Source: Nannobrachium achirus (taxonomy: Eukaryota; Chordata; Actinopteri; Myctophiformes; Myctophidae). From it: a stretch of 64,000 bases of DNA. The stretch's first letter is position 1; every line of letters starts with the position of its first letter. Both the position numbers and the translations under genes were made by a program. This document shows, piece by piece, positions 23,601-36,885 of the stretch. The stretch lies in contig OY997641.1 in the NCBI GenBank assembly GCA_963921795.1, positions 56,557,693-56,621,692 of the forward strand. Direction: 5' to 3'. The notes under the pieces are model-generated. The model ran no database searches. It was not told the origin of the DNA and worked only from the letters and a program-made list of their open reading frames with translations.

Positions 23601-25681
23601 TAAAAGAGCTGATGGAGAAAGTAGAAGACATGGTGACGAGGAACAGAGGACACTTTGGACCTTCAGATTCAAGAGAAGACGGGTCTGTCAGAGACACAGG
23701 ACACCTCAGGGAGGGATATGTGACGGGACAGAAGGCACTTTTTGAAAGACTGACAGGAAAGAAAACATTTACTGCTGAAGAATGGAACAGACGAGAAGAA
23801 GAATGGAATAAGAGGAGAGAGGAGGAATTGAAGAATAGAGAGGAGGAATTGAAGAAGAGAGAGGAGGAGATGATAGAGAAGGTGTTGAAGTTTGTGGCGA
23901 AGGAGCCAGCTCCCAGAAGACGGGCGAGCTTGATCTTGACTCCTCCATCCAGTGAGTATCAATATAATTGATCTGATAACCAGTGTTGGGTGTAACGGCG
24001 TTATAACTAACGATGTTACGTAACAACGTTAGTTTGGCGGTAGCGGAGTAACCTAACGAGTTACATTTTACAATATAACGGTTAGTTACTTAGTTACATT
24101 TTCAAAAAAGTAATCCCCTTATTTTTTTTAAAAAAGTGTCCCATTTTCACTGTTCATTTTGTTGCCACCGATTAAAAAAGAAGCCCCGAGTCACATTTCC
24201 TCCTTCTGTCTTATTCTGTCAACAAATACACGTGTCAAAGGGGTGTGTGTAGCTGTCTGTCTGTCTGCCTGTCTGCCTCCCTTGTATGTCAGCCAATCGC
24301 ATTCCTTTCATCTCTGCAGCTCTGCAACGCGCGTCATCTTGAAACCAGGAAATCAAATCACTCACTGTTGTTGACTTCTGCTGCTCCGTCCATGTCCCAC
24401 GAAACAACAACAGAAGCTGCTGCGTCCCTCTGTAATATAGCCTACGTGTTGATTGTTACTCACAACGGGGAGAAATTAGTAGCGTCCGTGCATGCCTTTA
24501 GTTGACCGTGTGTAAAAGTCCGCGTCGGTAGGGTATTAAAATGGATTTACTGTACATCATCGGATCGGATCTGGACGGCGGACAACGGTGGATTCGGACC
24601 CGGCCGTTTAACTCCGGTATAGAGCCTCCATAACAACGCCATGGCACCGAGGTACTGTACAGTTTAACGCTGGGGAGCGTTGGTCTTTTGAAGAGGACGC
24701 ATGAGCTAAAAGGAGGCTTTTTTTTTGTCTTTTTATGTTTACCAAACTTCCACACTGGTGGGTTTTAATGATCGGTAACGGTAACGGTAGCTTGTTAAGT
24801 TACAATTGTCATTGGGTAGCGGAGTAACTTAACGGATTATTTTTCAAGTCAGTAACTAAAGTAACTTAACAAGTTACTTCAAAATGTAACGATACCCAAC
24901 ACTGCTGATAACACACTTCAATGTGATCATATATTACAGTGGCTTTCATAAAGACACTTAAAAAAACACTGACCTAGACTTCAATAATAATAATGATGAT
25001 GATGATGACTATATTCTGCAGCAAGTTAACTGTCATGTGAAGCTCAACCAATACTCGAGCTAGCACCACTCCTCAAATTTCAATTTCCAATTGCATCTGA
25101 TTTCCATCAATTTCCAATGGCAGTGGAAAAGTTTATCTAGTGAAAAGAAAGTTTACCCAGAACTACAGTGTGTTGGCCTTCGGGCAACCAGACGTATCTA
25201 AGTATCTTGTCGTGTCCCAAATATGGAGATGACTGACGTCTGACATAGACAGAGTTCATTTGCACTGACCTATCCAGGGCTGCTGAATGGCCAATGACAG
25301 AATTAATTTCCAATGACCTGTTCTGACACCACGACACCTCATCCCAGCTCAGCAGTAGGCCTGTGCTGAAATATCGATATGGCGATATATCGCGATACTC
25401 CTAAATAATACTAAATAATCGATACACTGACAGCAAATATCGATTTCACAACGCCATGTATTTCCCCATGTTAACATAGGATGAAGTACCGCCAGCTGCC
25501 TGCACTGTTTGTGGTGGGGGCGCTAGTGAACGTAAAGTGAGCAGGTAGAAACAGTGAAGAAAAGAGAGGACGTTAGCGAGAGGGAGAGGAGTGGAGAAGT
25601 GAGTGAGAGAGGAAAACAGGATACTTTAACTTACTACAAGGTGAAGTTGATTTGAGCAACAACTCTGTTTGTGATCACACA

Positions 25682-25749
<68 letters not shown>

Positions 25750-26014
25750 CAGCCACCGTCCGCAACGTTACACAAACGCACCCTTACACACACCACCTTA
25801 ATATAATGAATGGAAGTCAATCGAAAATGAACACGCACACACACACACGCAGGCACGCACACACAAACACACACACGCACACAACTAGTATAATTTTCCC
25901 CCTTTGCCTGTGATCGCCCTCATTTTATTGTCTTCATTCATAAGTTCCTAACCACTGATATGGATTTAATTTCATTGTATTTTATTATATTATTATCAAA
26001 GCAATAAGAACATT

Positions 26015-26053
<39 letters not shown>

Positions 26054-27139
26054 TATAGATAGATAGATAGATAGATATAGATAGATAGGCTACTTGCTAA
26101 GCACTGTCACAATTAATAGTATGTTTACAGGTTCCAGTCAGTGTTTTACTGTTAGGAGGAGGCACTATGCATGCACATTTTGTGTCAATCTTATTTTGTT
26201 TATTGTCAATTACGGTACATTTTCACTAAATGCTTTTTAGTTATGGATTGATTAGTTAGTAGGCCTACCCATTGTTGTGGACAGACAAATTGTGGGCAAG
26301 TTGCAAAGTTGCAACTTGCCCACAAGTGTTTGTTTACTGTTTGAGGAGCAAGATTCTTCTACTTTTCCAATTTATACAATAATCTTATAAGATTATTATG
26401 GAATGAATGTATTATTCAGATTTTTGCCTTTTATGTTTTTTTGTTCATTTTCAGTTAGAGATATCGTGATATATCATTGATGACATTTCTTATAATATAT
26501 CGAATATCACAATATATCGAATATCGGGATATTATTGTCATCGAGAACCTAATGTCGCGATAGATTTCGTATCTTGAGATATCAATATCGTCACACCCCT
26601 ACTCAGCAGAAGGATATAGATATGGGATATAGCATCATATCACTGTCATGTCAGAAAAGGTCAGCTATCCTTCTGCTGAGCTAGGATGATATTGCTGACA
26701 TCAGGGATCTCCATATATGGGGCTATATCCTATATCCTTCTGCTGAGCTGGTGTGATATTGATGACACCAAGGATCTCCATATATGGGGCTATATCTCCA
26801 TTTATGGGGCTATATTCTATATCCTTCTGCTGAGCTGGGATGAGGTGATGTCAGAACAGTTCAGCTTACTCAGCTATATTGTGATGTCATTGTGATGTCA
26901 GAAGAGTGACAAATTAATGAGGGATTTTGAGTGACAGACAGGATCTGGTGGCTTTCATACTAAGTAGCAACCTATGGTGCAATTCTTGTGTTTCAGTGAG
27001 TGATGTGATGCCTGACAAGGTTCATGAATGGCTGCTGAAGAGACATGATGGACCAATAGCGCCCTCTTCAGGATATGAAACTGAAGTTGCCAGCCAGCTT
27101 GAGGTGATGAGTGTGAGAGAAGAAGATGATGATGATTAA
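20688..27139 (+). CDS. GIMAP/AIG1-like protein with two GTPase-like domains
   Basis: Exons 20688-21190, 22194-22309, 23207-23951, 26997-27139 (TAA), all with GT/AG borders and matching phases. The first exon encodes the later half of an AIG1 domain: CPPGPHAALLTVPLYKAF, LFTYGDRLGDRSIEQHIEAG (G4-type) and RYHVFNNEKRDD (G5-type). Exons 2-3 encode a second domain in the same order, but its P-loop reads GGHQGTRMVAG instead of GxxGxGKS, the G4 site reads LFTWGFWL without the Asp, and G5 is degenerate. A charged helix rich in Glu and Arg follows (REEELKNREEELKKREEE). The last exon is acidic and ends in EDDDD. GIMAP proteins are GTP-binding immune regulators in vertebrates. The exon with the first domain's P-loop was not found upstream, so the start is unknown; MDKLEIQ in exon 1 is one possible Met. 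Confidence 0.7.
22340..22711. mobile_element. hAT-like element in intron 2 of the GIMAP-like gene
   Basis: Ends TAAGGCTGGGATTAA and CGCATCCCAGCCCTA; flanks GGTATAAT (22332-22339) and GTTATAAT (22712-22719), seven of eight matching. Interior rich in GATTAATTAATCAC-type repeats. A common fish element class. Confidence 0.75.
23981..24904. mobile_element. hAT-like element, 924 bp, in the last intron of the GIMAP-like gene
   Basis: Ends CAGTGTTGGGTGTAACG and CGATACCCAACACTG, perfect 8-bp duplication CTGATAAC (23973-23980, 24905-24912). Non-coding interior with GTTACTTAGTTAC-type sub-repeats. Confidence 0.92.
25356..26601. mobile_element. hAT-like element, 1246 bp, in the last intron of the GIMAP-like gene
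   Basis: Ends TAGGCCTGTGCTGAAATATC and ATATCGTCACACCCCTA, rich in ATATCG near both ends, with perfect duplication CTCAGCAG (25348-25355, 26602-26609). It contains a CA microsatellite (25680-25747) and a GATA repeat (about 26015-26089). Confidence 0.92.
26610..26885. repeat. Tandem CCATATATGGGGCTATAT repeats
   Basis: Two to three imperfect copies of a roughly 90-bp unit with CTTCTGCTGAGCTGG and GATCTCCATATATGGGGC. Related CCATATATGG text occurs at about 44270-44570 in the SRCR gene region. Confidence 0.6.
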
Positions 27140-28458
27140 TAGATATGAAATCAGACAATTAAGAACAATAACACAAAATATCATTATACAATCATGACGC
27201 CATGTACAATATAACTGCCAACAATCTCATTACAACAATATATACGTAGATAGGCTATTGTGGCCTACTGTACATCACTTGCTCAATCATAATTATGTAC
27301 ATCCAATCAATTAATTAGTAAGTAAGTCATTATTCGAGTACTAAGTTTGGAGAAAAATGCACAAAGAACAAATGCTATTGCGAGAGACTCCCGGTGAGAT
27401 TTGCCGGGTAGTATCCCTGCCCTTCAGGGACATAGAATGTCCGCGTTCCAACAAACTACTATACAGGCAAGTGAAGAGACAAGAATACAGAAAATAATAA
27501 TTAGAAAGCACTGCAAAGTAAAACTTTTCTCAATTGATTCTTATCTATTGTTCCTTGTAGAATTAATTTCTGCAATGTGCATTTTTGTATTGTGCATAAT
27601 TTATGAGACAATTAGCATATTTGACTAAATATGCTATTCATCTCATTAGTTATGCACAATACAGCAATATACTTTGAAATGGATTCTATTGGAAAAATAA
27701 CATTAGGATCAACTGAGAAAAGTTTTATCATTTTTTATAGCGTTTTTCCTGTTCTTTCTGCCCATGTATCAAATTATGGGTGGAAATGACTAGCCTGGTT
27801 CCAGCCCATAGACCCCGCCCACTCTCATTGTGGACTGTTTCTCTGGTCTGAAGTTGAGTAAATGAATCGGCCATTTCCCAATCCAAAATTGCGGCTTCTC
27901 CAATGAGCGCAGGGGGTGGGTCTAACAAATATCCAATCCGCACAGACGTTGAAACCATTACATTTAAGGAAGTTCACACACCAGGCAGGCAGGCACACAC
28001 GTGCTTGCGCTGATTTCACGCTGTTAATATTGATTGTGATCGTCAGGTCACAGTTACTATCAAAACCTCCACCGGCTGTCAGTCTGTCTGTATGTCCATC
28101 ACGTCACACTTTTCCCCAACTCATTTCTCCGCCACCGTTGCCCCAAACTTTGCACACACACACACACTACTTGCCTGCCAAATCACAACCTTCACCCTTA
28201 ATTTTGCACATGGCCCTCTTCTAGCGCCACCATGAGGCCGATTTTTGCAAAACCCATTTTTGGACACTGCTCCTACAGATTTTGCCCTAAAATCACACAA
28301 AGTGGCACACAGTATGTCTATTGTCTAGAGTCATGTCATCAACATCGATCTGTCCCTAGCGCCACCATCAGGCAGATTTTTACATGCGACCTGATGGTCA
28401 CTTATCTCCCGATTAGGGAGTCTTACTGGTTACATGTTTCTGGTCGCAGTTCTGTGTG
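27140..28458. other. No gene; foldback MITE and dispersed repeat
   Basis: 27520-27726 is a foldback with arms AACTTTTCTCAATTGATTC / GATCAACTGAGAAAAGTTTT. About 28016-28436 is a 420-bp dispersed repeat that recurs in inverted orientation at about 48288-48730 (shared CTCCCGATTAGGGAGTCTTA, GCCGGTGGAGG-type text). It stops close to the left end of the DIRS element. Confidence 0.6.
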
Positions 28459-31400
28459 TAAACGTATAGGTTCCGGACGGAACCATGTTTATTTAATACC
28501 GGAGGACAAGGTCCCCCTATGGGATAACCAGCGCCATCTGGCGCTGCAACAGAGTAAAACTCATAAGCTCCCGTACGAGAAATATCATTTGTCGGTAGGG
28601 CTGTCAATCACAAACGAGGGCACCGCCCCCGAGTGTATAAAAGCCCTGCGGGCTATCATAACTTCCTCTAAAGCCGCACCTCTGCGCCCGCAACTAGCGA
28701 ACCGAGGGGCTTTATTCGGGGGACCTTGTCCTCCGGTATTAAATAAACATGGTTCCGTCCGGAACCTATACGTTTATTGTCATACCTCCAGACAAGGTCC
28801 CCCTATGGGACTCATATACTCCCCGAGAAGTCATGAACCGACAAGACTGTCGTGCACACCGACCACACCCGGAAGGAGGTCCTGTCAACCGACGTGACCC
28901 CTTTCAGGACTGATCCGACCCAGACCCACAGGGCCTGGGCGTGTTCAGACAGAAAAAGAGAGACCCTGACAGACCGAGGCCCGCCTTATGCACTAAGGGC
29001 AGACACAGGTCCACCTTATAAAATTGCAATAAAATAAGGGAAAAACTCAGGGTCCCCCCCCACGTATCCTAGAGACAGCAGCATGCTATCTCCGGAAGGG
29101 GAGAGAGAGCCGCCCCACTACGTAGTAGGAAAGGCAGCAGCACCCAGAACCGTATGCGCCATAGCAGAAGGCGCAACGTCCAGGTGATAGTAGGTCGCAA
29201 AGGTGGACGGCGAAGACCAATTCGCCGCTGCACAAATCTCCTCAATGGAGACACCTTTGGACAAAGCCCAAGAGGTAGACACACCCCTAGTACTGTGGGC
29301 CTTAAGTGCTTCCGGCACTTCAGACCCAGACCGGGTGTAAGCCAACCTAATAGCATCCACAAGCCATCTCGACAGAGTGGGCTTGGACACCGCTTTCCGT
29401 TGACGGGCATTCATGACCACGAAAAGCTGAGAAGTAGACCTGCTGTCCACCGTCCTATCACAGTAGGCCTTCAGGGCCCTAACTGGACAAAGACAATGAA
29501 GACGCCTATCCTCCTCTGATGCAAACGGAGGAGGATGGAAAGCCGTCAAAACAACAGGTTCCTTCGGGACCACCCGGTTCTTAGGAATAAAACTCAAATG
29601 AGGTTTGAGAAGAACCTTGGAGTCATTATTGAGAAACCTCATACAATCAGGGCTCACAGAGAGCGCACGAAGGTCGCTCACACGCTTAGCCGTAGACAAG
29701 GCAAGCAAAAGAGCTGTTTTGAAACTTAAATGTTTCAAAGAGGTCCTCCCAATCGGTTCAAAGGGTGCCTTGCAAAGGCCCTCAAGAACCACTTGTAGAT
29801 CCCAAACAGGAAACAAGGCTCTGGTCACAGGTCTCAAATGGTCAACACCATGCATGAACTGGACCACCTCAGGGATTTTAGAAAGGCCTTTACCTGCCAC
29901 CCCCAGGTGGCAGGCATCAATAGCCGCTAAATAACCCCTCATTGTAGAGAACGCCAGACCAAGGTCCAGGCGGTCCTGCAGGAAATCTAACACCCTCTGG
30001 GCCGAAGCTATATGAGCCACCACAGGTGGCTCCTGTAGCTCACACCAGTCCAAAAAGGCATTCCACCTTCCATCATACACAGCCCTAGTAGAGGGGGCTC
30101 TAGCACTCTGAATAGTGGCTACAACCGTCGGTGAGAAGCCTGCTGCGAGCAGGTTCTCCCTCTCACGGGCCAAACCCACAGGTCTAGGCCCCGTGGGTCT
30201 GGATGGAAGATCTCGTCCCCTGCCTGGCGCAGCAGATCCCTGAGCAAGGGAAGCCGCCAAGGGGGTCGAGAGAGCAGTGGGGTGATCAGAGACCTCCACA
30301 CTCCCCTGGATGGTGTCACCAGAAGAACCTCCTGGTTGGAACATCTGATCCTCTCCAGAGTGGGAAGAATCAGTTCCAGGGGTGGAAACGCGTAGAGAAG
30401 ACCTTGTGGCCATTCGTAAGCAAACGCGTCCATCCCCAGAGGAGAAGGTCCCCTCACTGAAAAGTAAAGGGGACACTTCGCGTTCTCCTGGGAGGCAAAG
30501 AGATCGACTCGCGGTCGACCGAACCTGGAGAAAATCTGCCTCACCACCGCAGGGTGGAGAGACCAATCCTCGTAACGAGGCTCCCCCCTGGACAACAGAT
30601 CGGCGCCGCCGTTCTGAAGGCCCGGGACATGGGAGGCTCTGATGGACCTCAACCGAGGCAAGCACCAGAGGGTCATCTCGCGCGCCAGCTGATCCAGCGT
30701 ACGCGAGGAGAGGCCGCCCTGTTTGTTGAGATAATACAGGGCCGCCGTGTTGTCCGTCCTGACCAGGACATGGCAACCCCGGAGAAATGGTTCGAAATGC
30801 TTGAGCGCCAAGTAGATCGCCATTAACTCCAGATAGTTGATGTGGTACTCCAACATGGCCTGGGTCCAAAGACCCCTGGCTGAGCGCCCCTCGTGGGTGG
30901 CGCCCCACCCTGAGCGGCTGGCGTCTGTGGTGATCACCTTGCGTGACACCACTTCGCCCATGGAGACCCCACTTGTCAACAACGCCTGGTCCCTCCATGG
31001 GACCAGAGCGTCCATGCAGACCTGGCTGACTGTCACCTTCCTGTACCCTTGCAGGGAAGGAATCCTGAGCGCCAGTGACCACCGCTGGAAAGGTCTCATA
31101 TGAAACCTGCCCAGACGCAGAAGTTGCACCGCTGAAGCCATCAGCCCAGTCAACTTCATGCACTCCTTGTACCTGACCACCTGGTTCAGTCGGAAGGAGC
31201 CGAGACAAGTCAGAAACCTGTCCACCCTCTCCGGGGAGAGGAGAGCGGACATGGTGGCCGAGTCCAGAGATATTCCTATAAAGGAAATCTGCTGGGAGGG
31301 TGACAACATGCTTTTGCCAAAATTGACGTTGAAACCCAAGGCCTTCAGGTGTGACAACACCAGATTGGTATGGCGCGCCGCTTCTGAGCAGGAGGCGGCG

Positions 31401-34400
31401 GAAATCATCCAATCGTCTATGTAGTTCGCCAGCCTGACTCCCTGATGCCTCAGTGGAGCAATGGCTGCCTCGGTCACTTTCACGAAAACCCGAGGGCTCA
31501 GAGAAAGACCGAAAGGGAGGACCGTGTACTCGTACAGGCGCCCCTCGAAGGCGAACCGCAGGAACTTCCTGTGTGGGGGATAAATGAGGATGTGCTGATA
31601 AGCGTCCTTCAGATCCACTGAACAGTGGAAATCCCCCTGTCTCACTGATTTCATCAGTGACTCTGACGTCAGCATCCTGAATTTGAACTTTTTCAAGTGC
31701 TTGTTCAGAGCACGTAAGTCCATAATCGGACGCAGCCCCCCTCCTTTTTTCTGAACCAGAAAATAACGGCTCCAGAAGCCTAAACGGCTCTGGTCGCGTG
31801 ATAACTCCACTATAGCGCCCTTGCGCAATAGTGAGCTTATCTCCTCCCTCAAGGCATCCGCCTTCAAGCCGCGGGCTCGAGTATAAATAACCTTGCTGGA
31901 TAGGGAGGGTTTTTTCGCGAACTGTAGTCTGTAACCCCGTGTCACCGTCCGAAACACCCAGTGATTCGGATTGCAACGCTTCCATTGCTCTGCACACTGT
32001 GCTAACGTGTTGCTGAGCAACGGAGAAGCCTTGGGGTTGTACCGCCTGAGCGGAACTACTGGGCCGGGAGGGAGAGGTTCCGTATCCGGGCACGTATCCG
32101 TATCCGCTAGACGCCGGGCCGGAAGGCGCGGAGACACCGGCGGAAAGAGCGTTTCCGTTTCCGGTACGCTTATTTCCGTATCCGGTGGGAGACGAACACG
32201 TGACCTCCAAGAAGCCTCGCTTGTTAATAATACAGGCGACACACAACGTGGAGCCCGGGGGACAGGGTTCATCGCATAAGTAACATAATCCCCGGCTCGG
32301 GGAATTGTATTTACGTTTATAACCTGTGCTAAGGCCTTTATATGCTTCCTTGCGGGAAGACGAGGCCGACCCTGGGTGATATGTGTTGGCTTCTTCCCTG
32401 ACGTTAAGACCAAACTCCTGTCCTGAACTAGAGTCGGCATAACAGTGCCGCTCGGTGGAGACAGAGGGGTATTGCACACTAGTGAGACCATACCATTGTG
32501 AATAGGAATTAGCTTGTCTGGGAACATTTTGCAAAGAGAAATAATCTGCTTGTAACCTGTCTGCGTGACTGGAGGAAGCGATATTTTCTGAGTGGAAAGA
32601 AATTCCAGCCTGGACTTCTCTACACTGGTTAAATTCATGCAAAATGGGGTCGTCTGTAGTAAAGCAGGTGGGTTTGAAATAAACAGGCATTGTTTTATCA
32701 ACACACTTTTTATTACAGGCACTGGAGGAGAGCACAGAGGAGGAATAAACATTAATTTCTTGGCATAAGAAATTTTTTTCGTATTGTCCAAACGTCTGCG
32801 CTTGCAAGGGGGGGTCCCCTGAATTTTCAGGGGGACCCCGCCAGAGTCCAGTGTCACTTTCGCGGCGGCTTCCCACGGGCTTTGTGGGAGCTGGCCGGTA
32901 TCCCGTGCCTGGGAGGGTGGCGGGATTGAGAGCGGGCCTGAGCCCCCGCTGCAGTGTGAGGGGGTCCCGCGGAGGAAGAAGAGGGGGTCCTAGGGGGATT
33001 GTTCTGTTTCCCCTGTTTGGAGGAAGAGCGCCCCCTGTCAGCCTGACCAGGGGCCTTGCTCCGTCCCTGTCTCTTTTCCTTTCTGGGTACCTGGGGGTCC
33101 GTCGTGGCGCCCAGGAGCTCCAGAGTGATCTTCTTATCCGCCACCTCCTGGCGGAGAAGCTCCAGTCCACCGCCCATGAGGGAGGAAGGGTGGCCGGGGA
33201 GGTCTTGCAGGACCTTCTCGGTCTCCTCTCCGGAACTGCCAGGACACTTTACCTTATCCAGCCACCTGGCACGTTCCGCCTGGATGCAATAATCCATGCC
33301 GTGTCCAAGCCACTCGATTGCGTGGACATTCAGGTCCATCAGCATGCGCAGCGACTTGTCCATTTCCTCCACCAACACGTCAGGCACCTCCCGCATCTCG
33401 CTGAGGAGGCGCCTGGTGGAGAAAAGCAGCAGCTGTGTGGCGTTCATCGTCCTGGCTGCCAGCGCGGATGCTCTGTAAGAGTTCCTAACCCTGGAAGACT
33501 GCTTGTCGTCAAAGGGGATGGCAAACCCAGGAGGCTTCTTACCCACGGCCAGATTGAGGGGAGGACGGCCTCCAGGACCGGTCCGCTCATGACCTGGCTT
33601 GAGGCTCCCTACCAGGGACTGGGCCATCAGCTTGTCCATGGGAGGGCACAAGGGGATTCCCGCGGGATTCACCCTCCGTGTCCAACTCCTCCATGTCGCA
33701 GTCCTCTAGCTCCGGTTCGTCTCCATCGCTAGCATGCCAGGAGACGGGGCTAGGTGGCCGCATAGCCCGTAGCTGGGGGACGGAGAAGGAGAGAGGAATG
33801 TCACCGACGACTAGAGGGTGGAATTCCTTGGGGGGGACGGTCCAGGTTGCAGCTGGCGGAGAAGCAACGTGGGCGGTCTTGCATGTTCTCTTCTTGGGCA
33901 CGGCACCAGTCGAGCCCGTCGGAGAAACAGCAGTGGAAACAGGGGCCGCAGACCCGCTAGCAACGGGGCTACCGAAGCTAGCTGAGGGCGAGGCCGCTGG
34001 AGGCCTAACCACGTGGCGAGAAGCAGCGCTGTGGCGTGCAGCGCTGTCCGGCACACGAGGAGAGGTGTCTGGGAGGGATCCGGCGGAGACCGTGGTGTGA
34101 AGGCCGTAACCAGCGCCAGCGATCTCATAGCGGGCCTCGAGGGCTGGAACATCATACTGGAGGCAGTCAGTACAGTTCACCCCCGTGGCCGGGGCCGGAG
34201 GGGACAGAGAGGCCAAGGCGTGTCCTACCCCCATGCAGACAATGCAGAACGGATGAGTATCTTCATTGGCGATGAGGCCTTTGCAGCTGGGAAGGCCGCA
34301 CTTCTTCGGTACCCTAGCTAGCAGGTTGCTAACTGTGGGCCGACGAGCTGCCATCGTGAGCTAACCGAAGCTAAGCGAAGCTAAGCTAAGGCAGGGAGAC

Positions 34401-34801
34401 ACGTGGCAGAACGTACAGAGAAGAAGTAAAGACTCAAAGCGAAAGTGAAGAAAAAGACCGAACTGTTAGGAAGAATAGAAGTAGAAACGTACAGGAGAAT
34501 AATCTATAAAGGCCAGTGGCCGACTTCCTAGTCAACGCTTAGGCTAAACTTTACAGAAAAATATACTTATATGGCTGAGTTCGCGACACTCTAGTTGCAG
34601 GTAAGCAGAGGTGCGGAAGAGGAAGTTATGATAGCCCGCAGGGCTTTTATACACTCGGGGGCGGTGCCCTCGTTTGTGATTGACAGCCCTACCGACAAAT
34701 GATATTTCTCGTACGGGAGCTTATGAGTTTTACTCTGTTGCAGCGCCAGATGGCGCTGGTTATCCCATAGGGGGACCTTGTCTGGAGGTATGACAATAAA
34801 C
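28459..34801 (-). mobile_element. DIRS tyrosine-recombinase retroelement, looks whole
   Basis: A 6.3-kb element transcribed leftward. Parts in order: 5' inverted repeat (about 34590-34801, holding a minus-strand TATAAAA at 34645-34651); gag-like frames (33587-34354 and 32854-33672) with a Cys-rich start; reverse transcriptase with YIDD and RNase H with DASRSGWGA (within 30119-32857); tyrosine recombinase with AKRVSDLR, HSTRG and a final Tyr in FATYYHLD (end of the frame finishing at 29118); internal complementary region (about 28720-28810); 3' inverted repeat (28459-28720). The inverted repeats match over about 195 bp with few differences, which suggests a young insertion. Overlapping frames are normal in this family. 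I saw no clear sign of breakage. DIRS elements integrate through the recombinase and leave no target duplication, as here. Confidence 0.9.
28720..28810. repeat. DIRS internal complementary region
   Basis: The first half (about 28720-28776) is the complement of the element's outer left end (28459-28514), and the second half (about 28773-28810) is the complement of its outer right end (34764-34801). They share GTTTA at the join. This two-part structure is diagnostic of DIRS elements, where it templates end joining in the circular intermediate. Confidence 0.85.
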
Positions 34802-36885
34802 AGCACTGACAGACACAGGCACAGACAGACACACACACACACACTGCGACCGAGCATCGCGATCACGGTGTGTCACGATCACGGTGTGTCGCGATCACCG
34901 TGCGTCACTTTTTTTTAAACAATCATATTTTCATTGCCTTTTGTCTTGAATACATTCTGATAACTTCCATTGTTAGGAAACATCCCAAATTACTGGGAAA
35001 TGTATACACTTTTACTGATATATCTTTTAGTTCACCTAGATGGGAGCAAATGTATTCGCCTAGAGGGGAGCAAATGCAAAACGTGTCTCAGTTTACCCCA
35101 CTCTCCCCCTACTGTAGGTGATCCTGCAGTTTGACCTGTACTGTAATTCATTGAAAGGGTACTACTCTCCTTCAAAACCACTCTAAAACAGCACTTACAG
35201 GTCGTTGCAATTCAGAACTGGCCCCTGTAAAAAGTCAAAGCCCCCGAACTGTTTACTATTCATATTTTTATTTTAGTGTTTTACTCATATGTTGTTGTTT
35301 TTTTTTGTTTTTTTGTCCCTGTGGTAGCAGGTTGACATTGTTGTGTGCCATGCCCCGGGTAGGTTTATATCGTAATAGGGGAAAGCCAATATGATATTTG
35401 CCATTGAAACTGACCGGTTTGTTTGTCACACTTTAGGCCCTGCTCCATAGAGATTGTTGTGCCTCTACATGGGGGCTGTGTTCATTAGTTAATGAAACAG
35501 AGATAAATGTCATTATTTTGTTTGTTATATAATATATCTCTTTTATAGTGATATTAACTTGTATGATTTGTTTCTTTTGTAGATAGACTGCCACTGACGT
35601 TTGACTTCTGTTTGGTTTTTGTTTTTATTTTCATTTCAGTTATTCCATTTCTTTGTTAAGTATTTAGTGGTTTTGATATTTTAACCTAAACCTTCTTTGT
35701 TAAACTTAATTGTATTTACCCCAAGAAATACTTAACCTCATACTGGTTTTCAGTTAATCTATTGATGTGAATATTTTACACTCAACCTCCCTTGCATGCT
35801 CTCTTTACTTAGTTCCCCTCCATTTTTTGCAACGCCTGCCATCCTGCAGTGCTCCCTTTCCCTTAGTTCCCTTATTTCATTGCAGTTTGCACTATAATAG
35901 AGCTTTAACTGATGTTTTAAACTATTTTGATACAATTAAGTCCTTTATTACTGCTGAACTATTGAATAAAGATTGTACTCTTTGGGGGAAAATCCTTGTC
36001 AGCCCATCTTTTATTGTCAAGTGTATATCAAGAATCTGAGTTTTTTTTTTACAACAAGGGTTCATATTTTAGATTGTAATTAGAGAAAAGAAAACGTGAG
36101 TGTTAAAATGTTTTCATTTGCTTCGTTCTATTGTTTTAACCCGCTTACCGTGCTAAAATGTGGGGCATGTGTACGCATGGGGGCATGCGTACAAGTGACT
36201 AAATATGTCTTTTTAGACACAATAAGCTAGCAGTTTCTTTATTGCTATTTACAGTAACACTTCTAGCCCCCATAAGTCACAGCCAACCATGAAAGGTTGC
36301 GTTGTATCTTGGGAATGGGCTTATTCTGTGTAAAATTACATATTTAGCCACTTGTACGCATGCCCCCAACTACTGAAATAAGAATCTCTAAAACAATAGA
36401 AAGAAGTAAATGAAATCAATTTATCACTCATCTTTTATATTCTTTAATTACAATCTAAAATATTAACCCTTGTTGTAAAAAACTAAAGTTGTCCTTTAAG
36501 TTGAAATGTGAATGGTCTTTTGATCTTATAAACTAAGCCCGGCCACACTTCAGTGTGGTATCACACACCGAAAATAGACGACTTCTAGTTGTGAGCCTGT
36601 GAGCTTGGAGGTCTGCTATTTTCGATGTTTCCACCAAAAGGCCCTTTTAGAAATCTCAGCCCCTGCCTCTCTAACATTCTCTGCATGTGCCTGTCTCCAG
36701 GCATATATGGCCATAAAAGAGACAAGGACCGACTAATCTCTCAAGACAGATTCTGATGAAACGGAACAAAACACAGAGGGTGCTGTTTTTCATTTGACGA
36801 TGGATTCCTAGATTGCGGACCAACAGATACAGATATCTTCATACAGTATATGGATACAAAAGGGACACAGACATGTTGTTTTTGA
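34802..36885. other. No gene; repeat remnants
   Basis: 34855-34905 has short GATCACGGTGTGTC tandem repeats. About 34910-35107 is one end of the GGGGAGAGTGGGGTAA family. A LINE scrap is near 35135-35235. A degraded hairpin-family arm is at about 36592-36630. The rest is AT-rich with no open frame worth calling. Confidence 0.5.

Noticed and set aside
28232-28897. 221-codon plus-strand frame
   Set aside because: It crosses from a dispersed repeat into the DIRS terminal repeat and complementary region; no domain.
32851-33732. 293-codon plus-strand frame and other plus frames between 29154 and 34321
   Set aside because: Antisense shadows of the DIRS coding frames.
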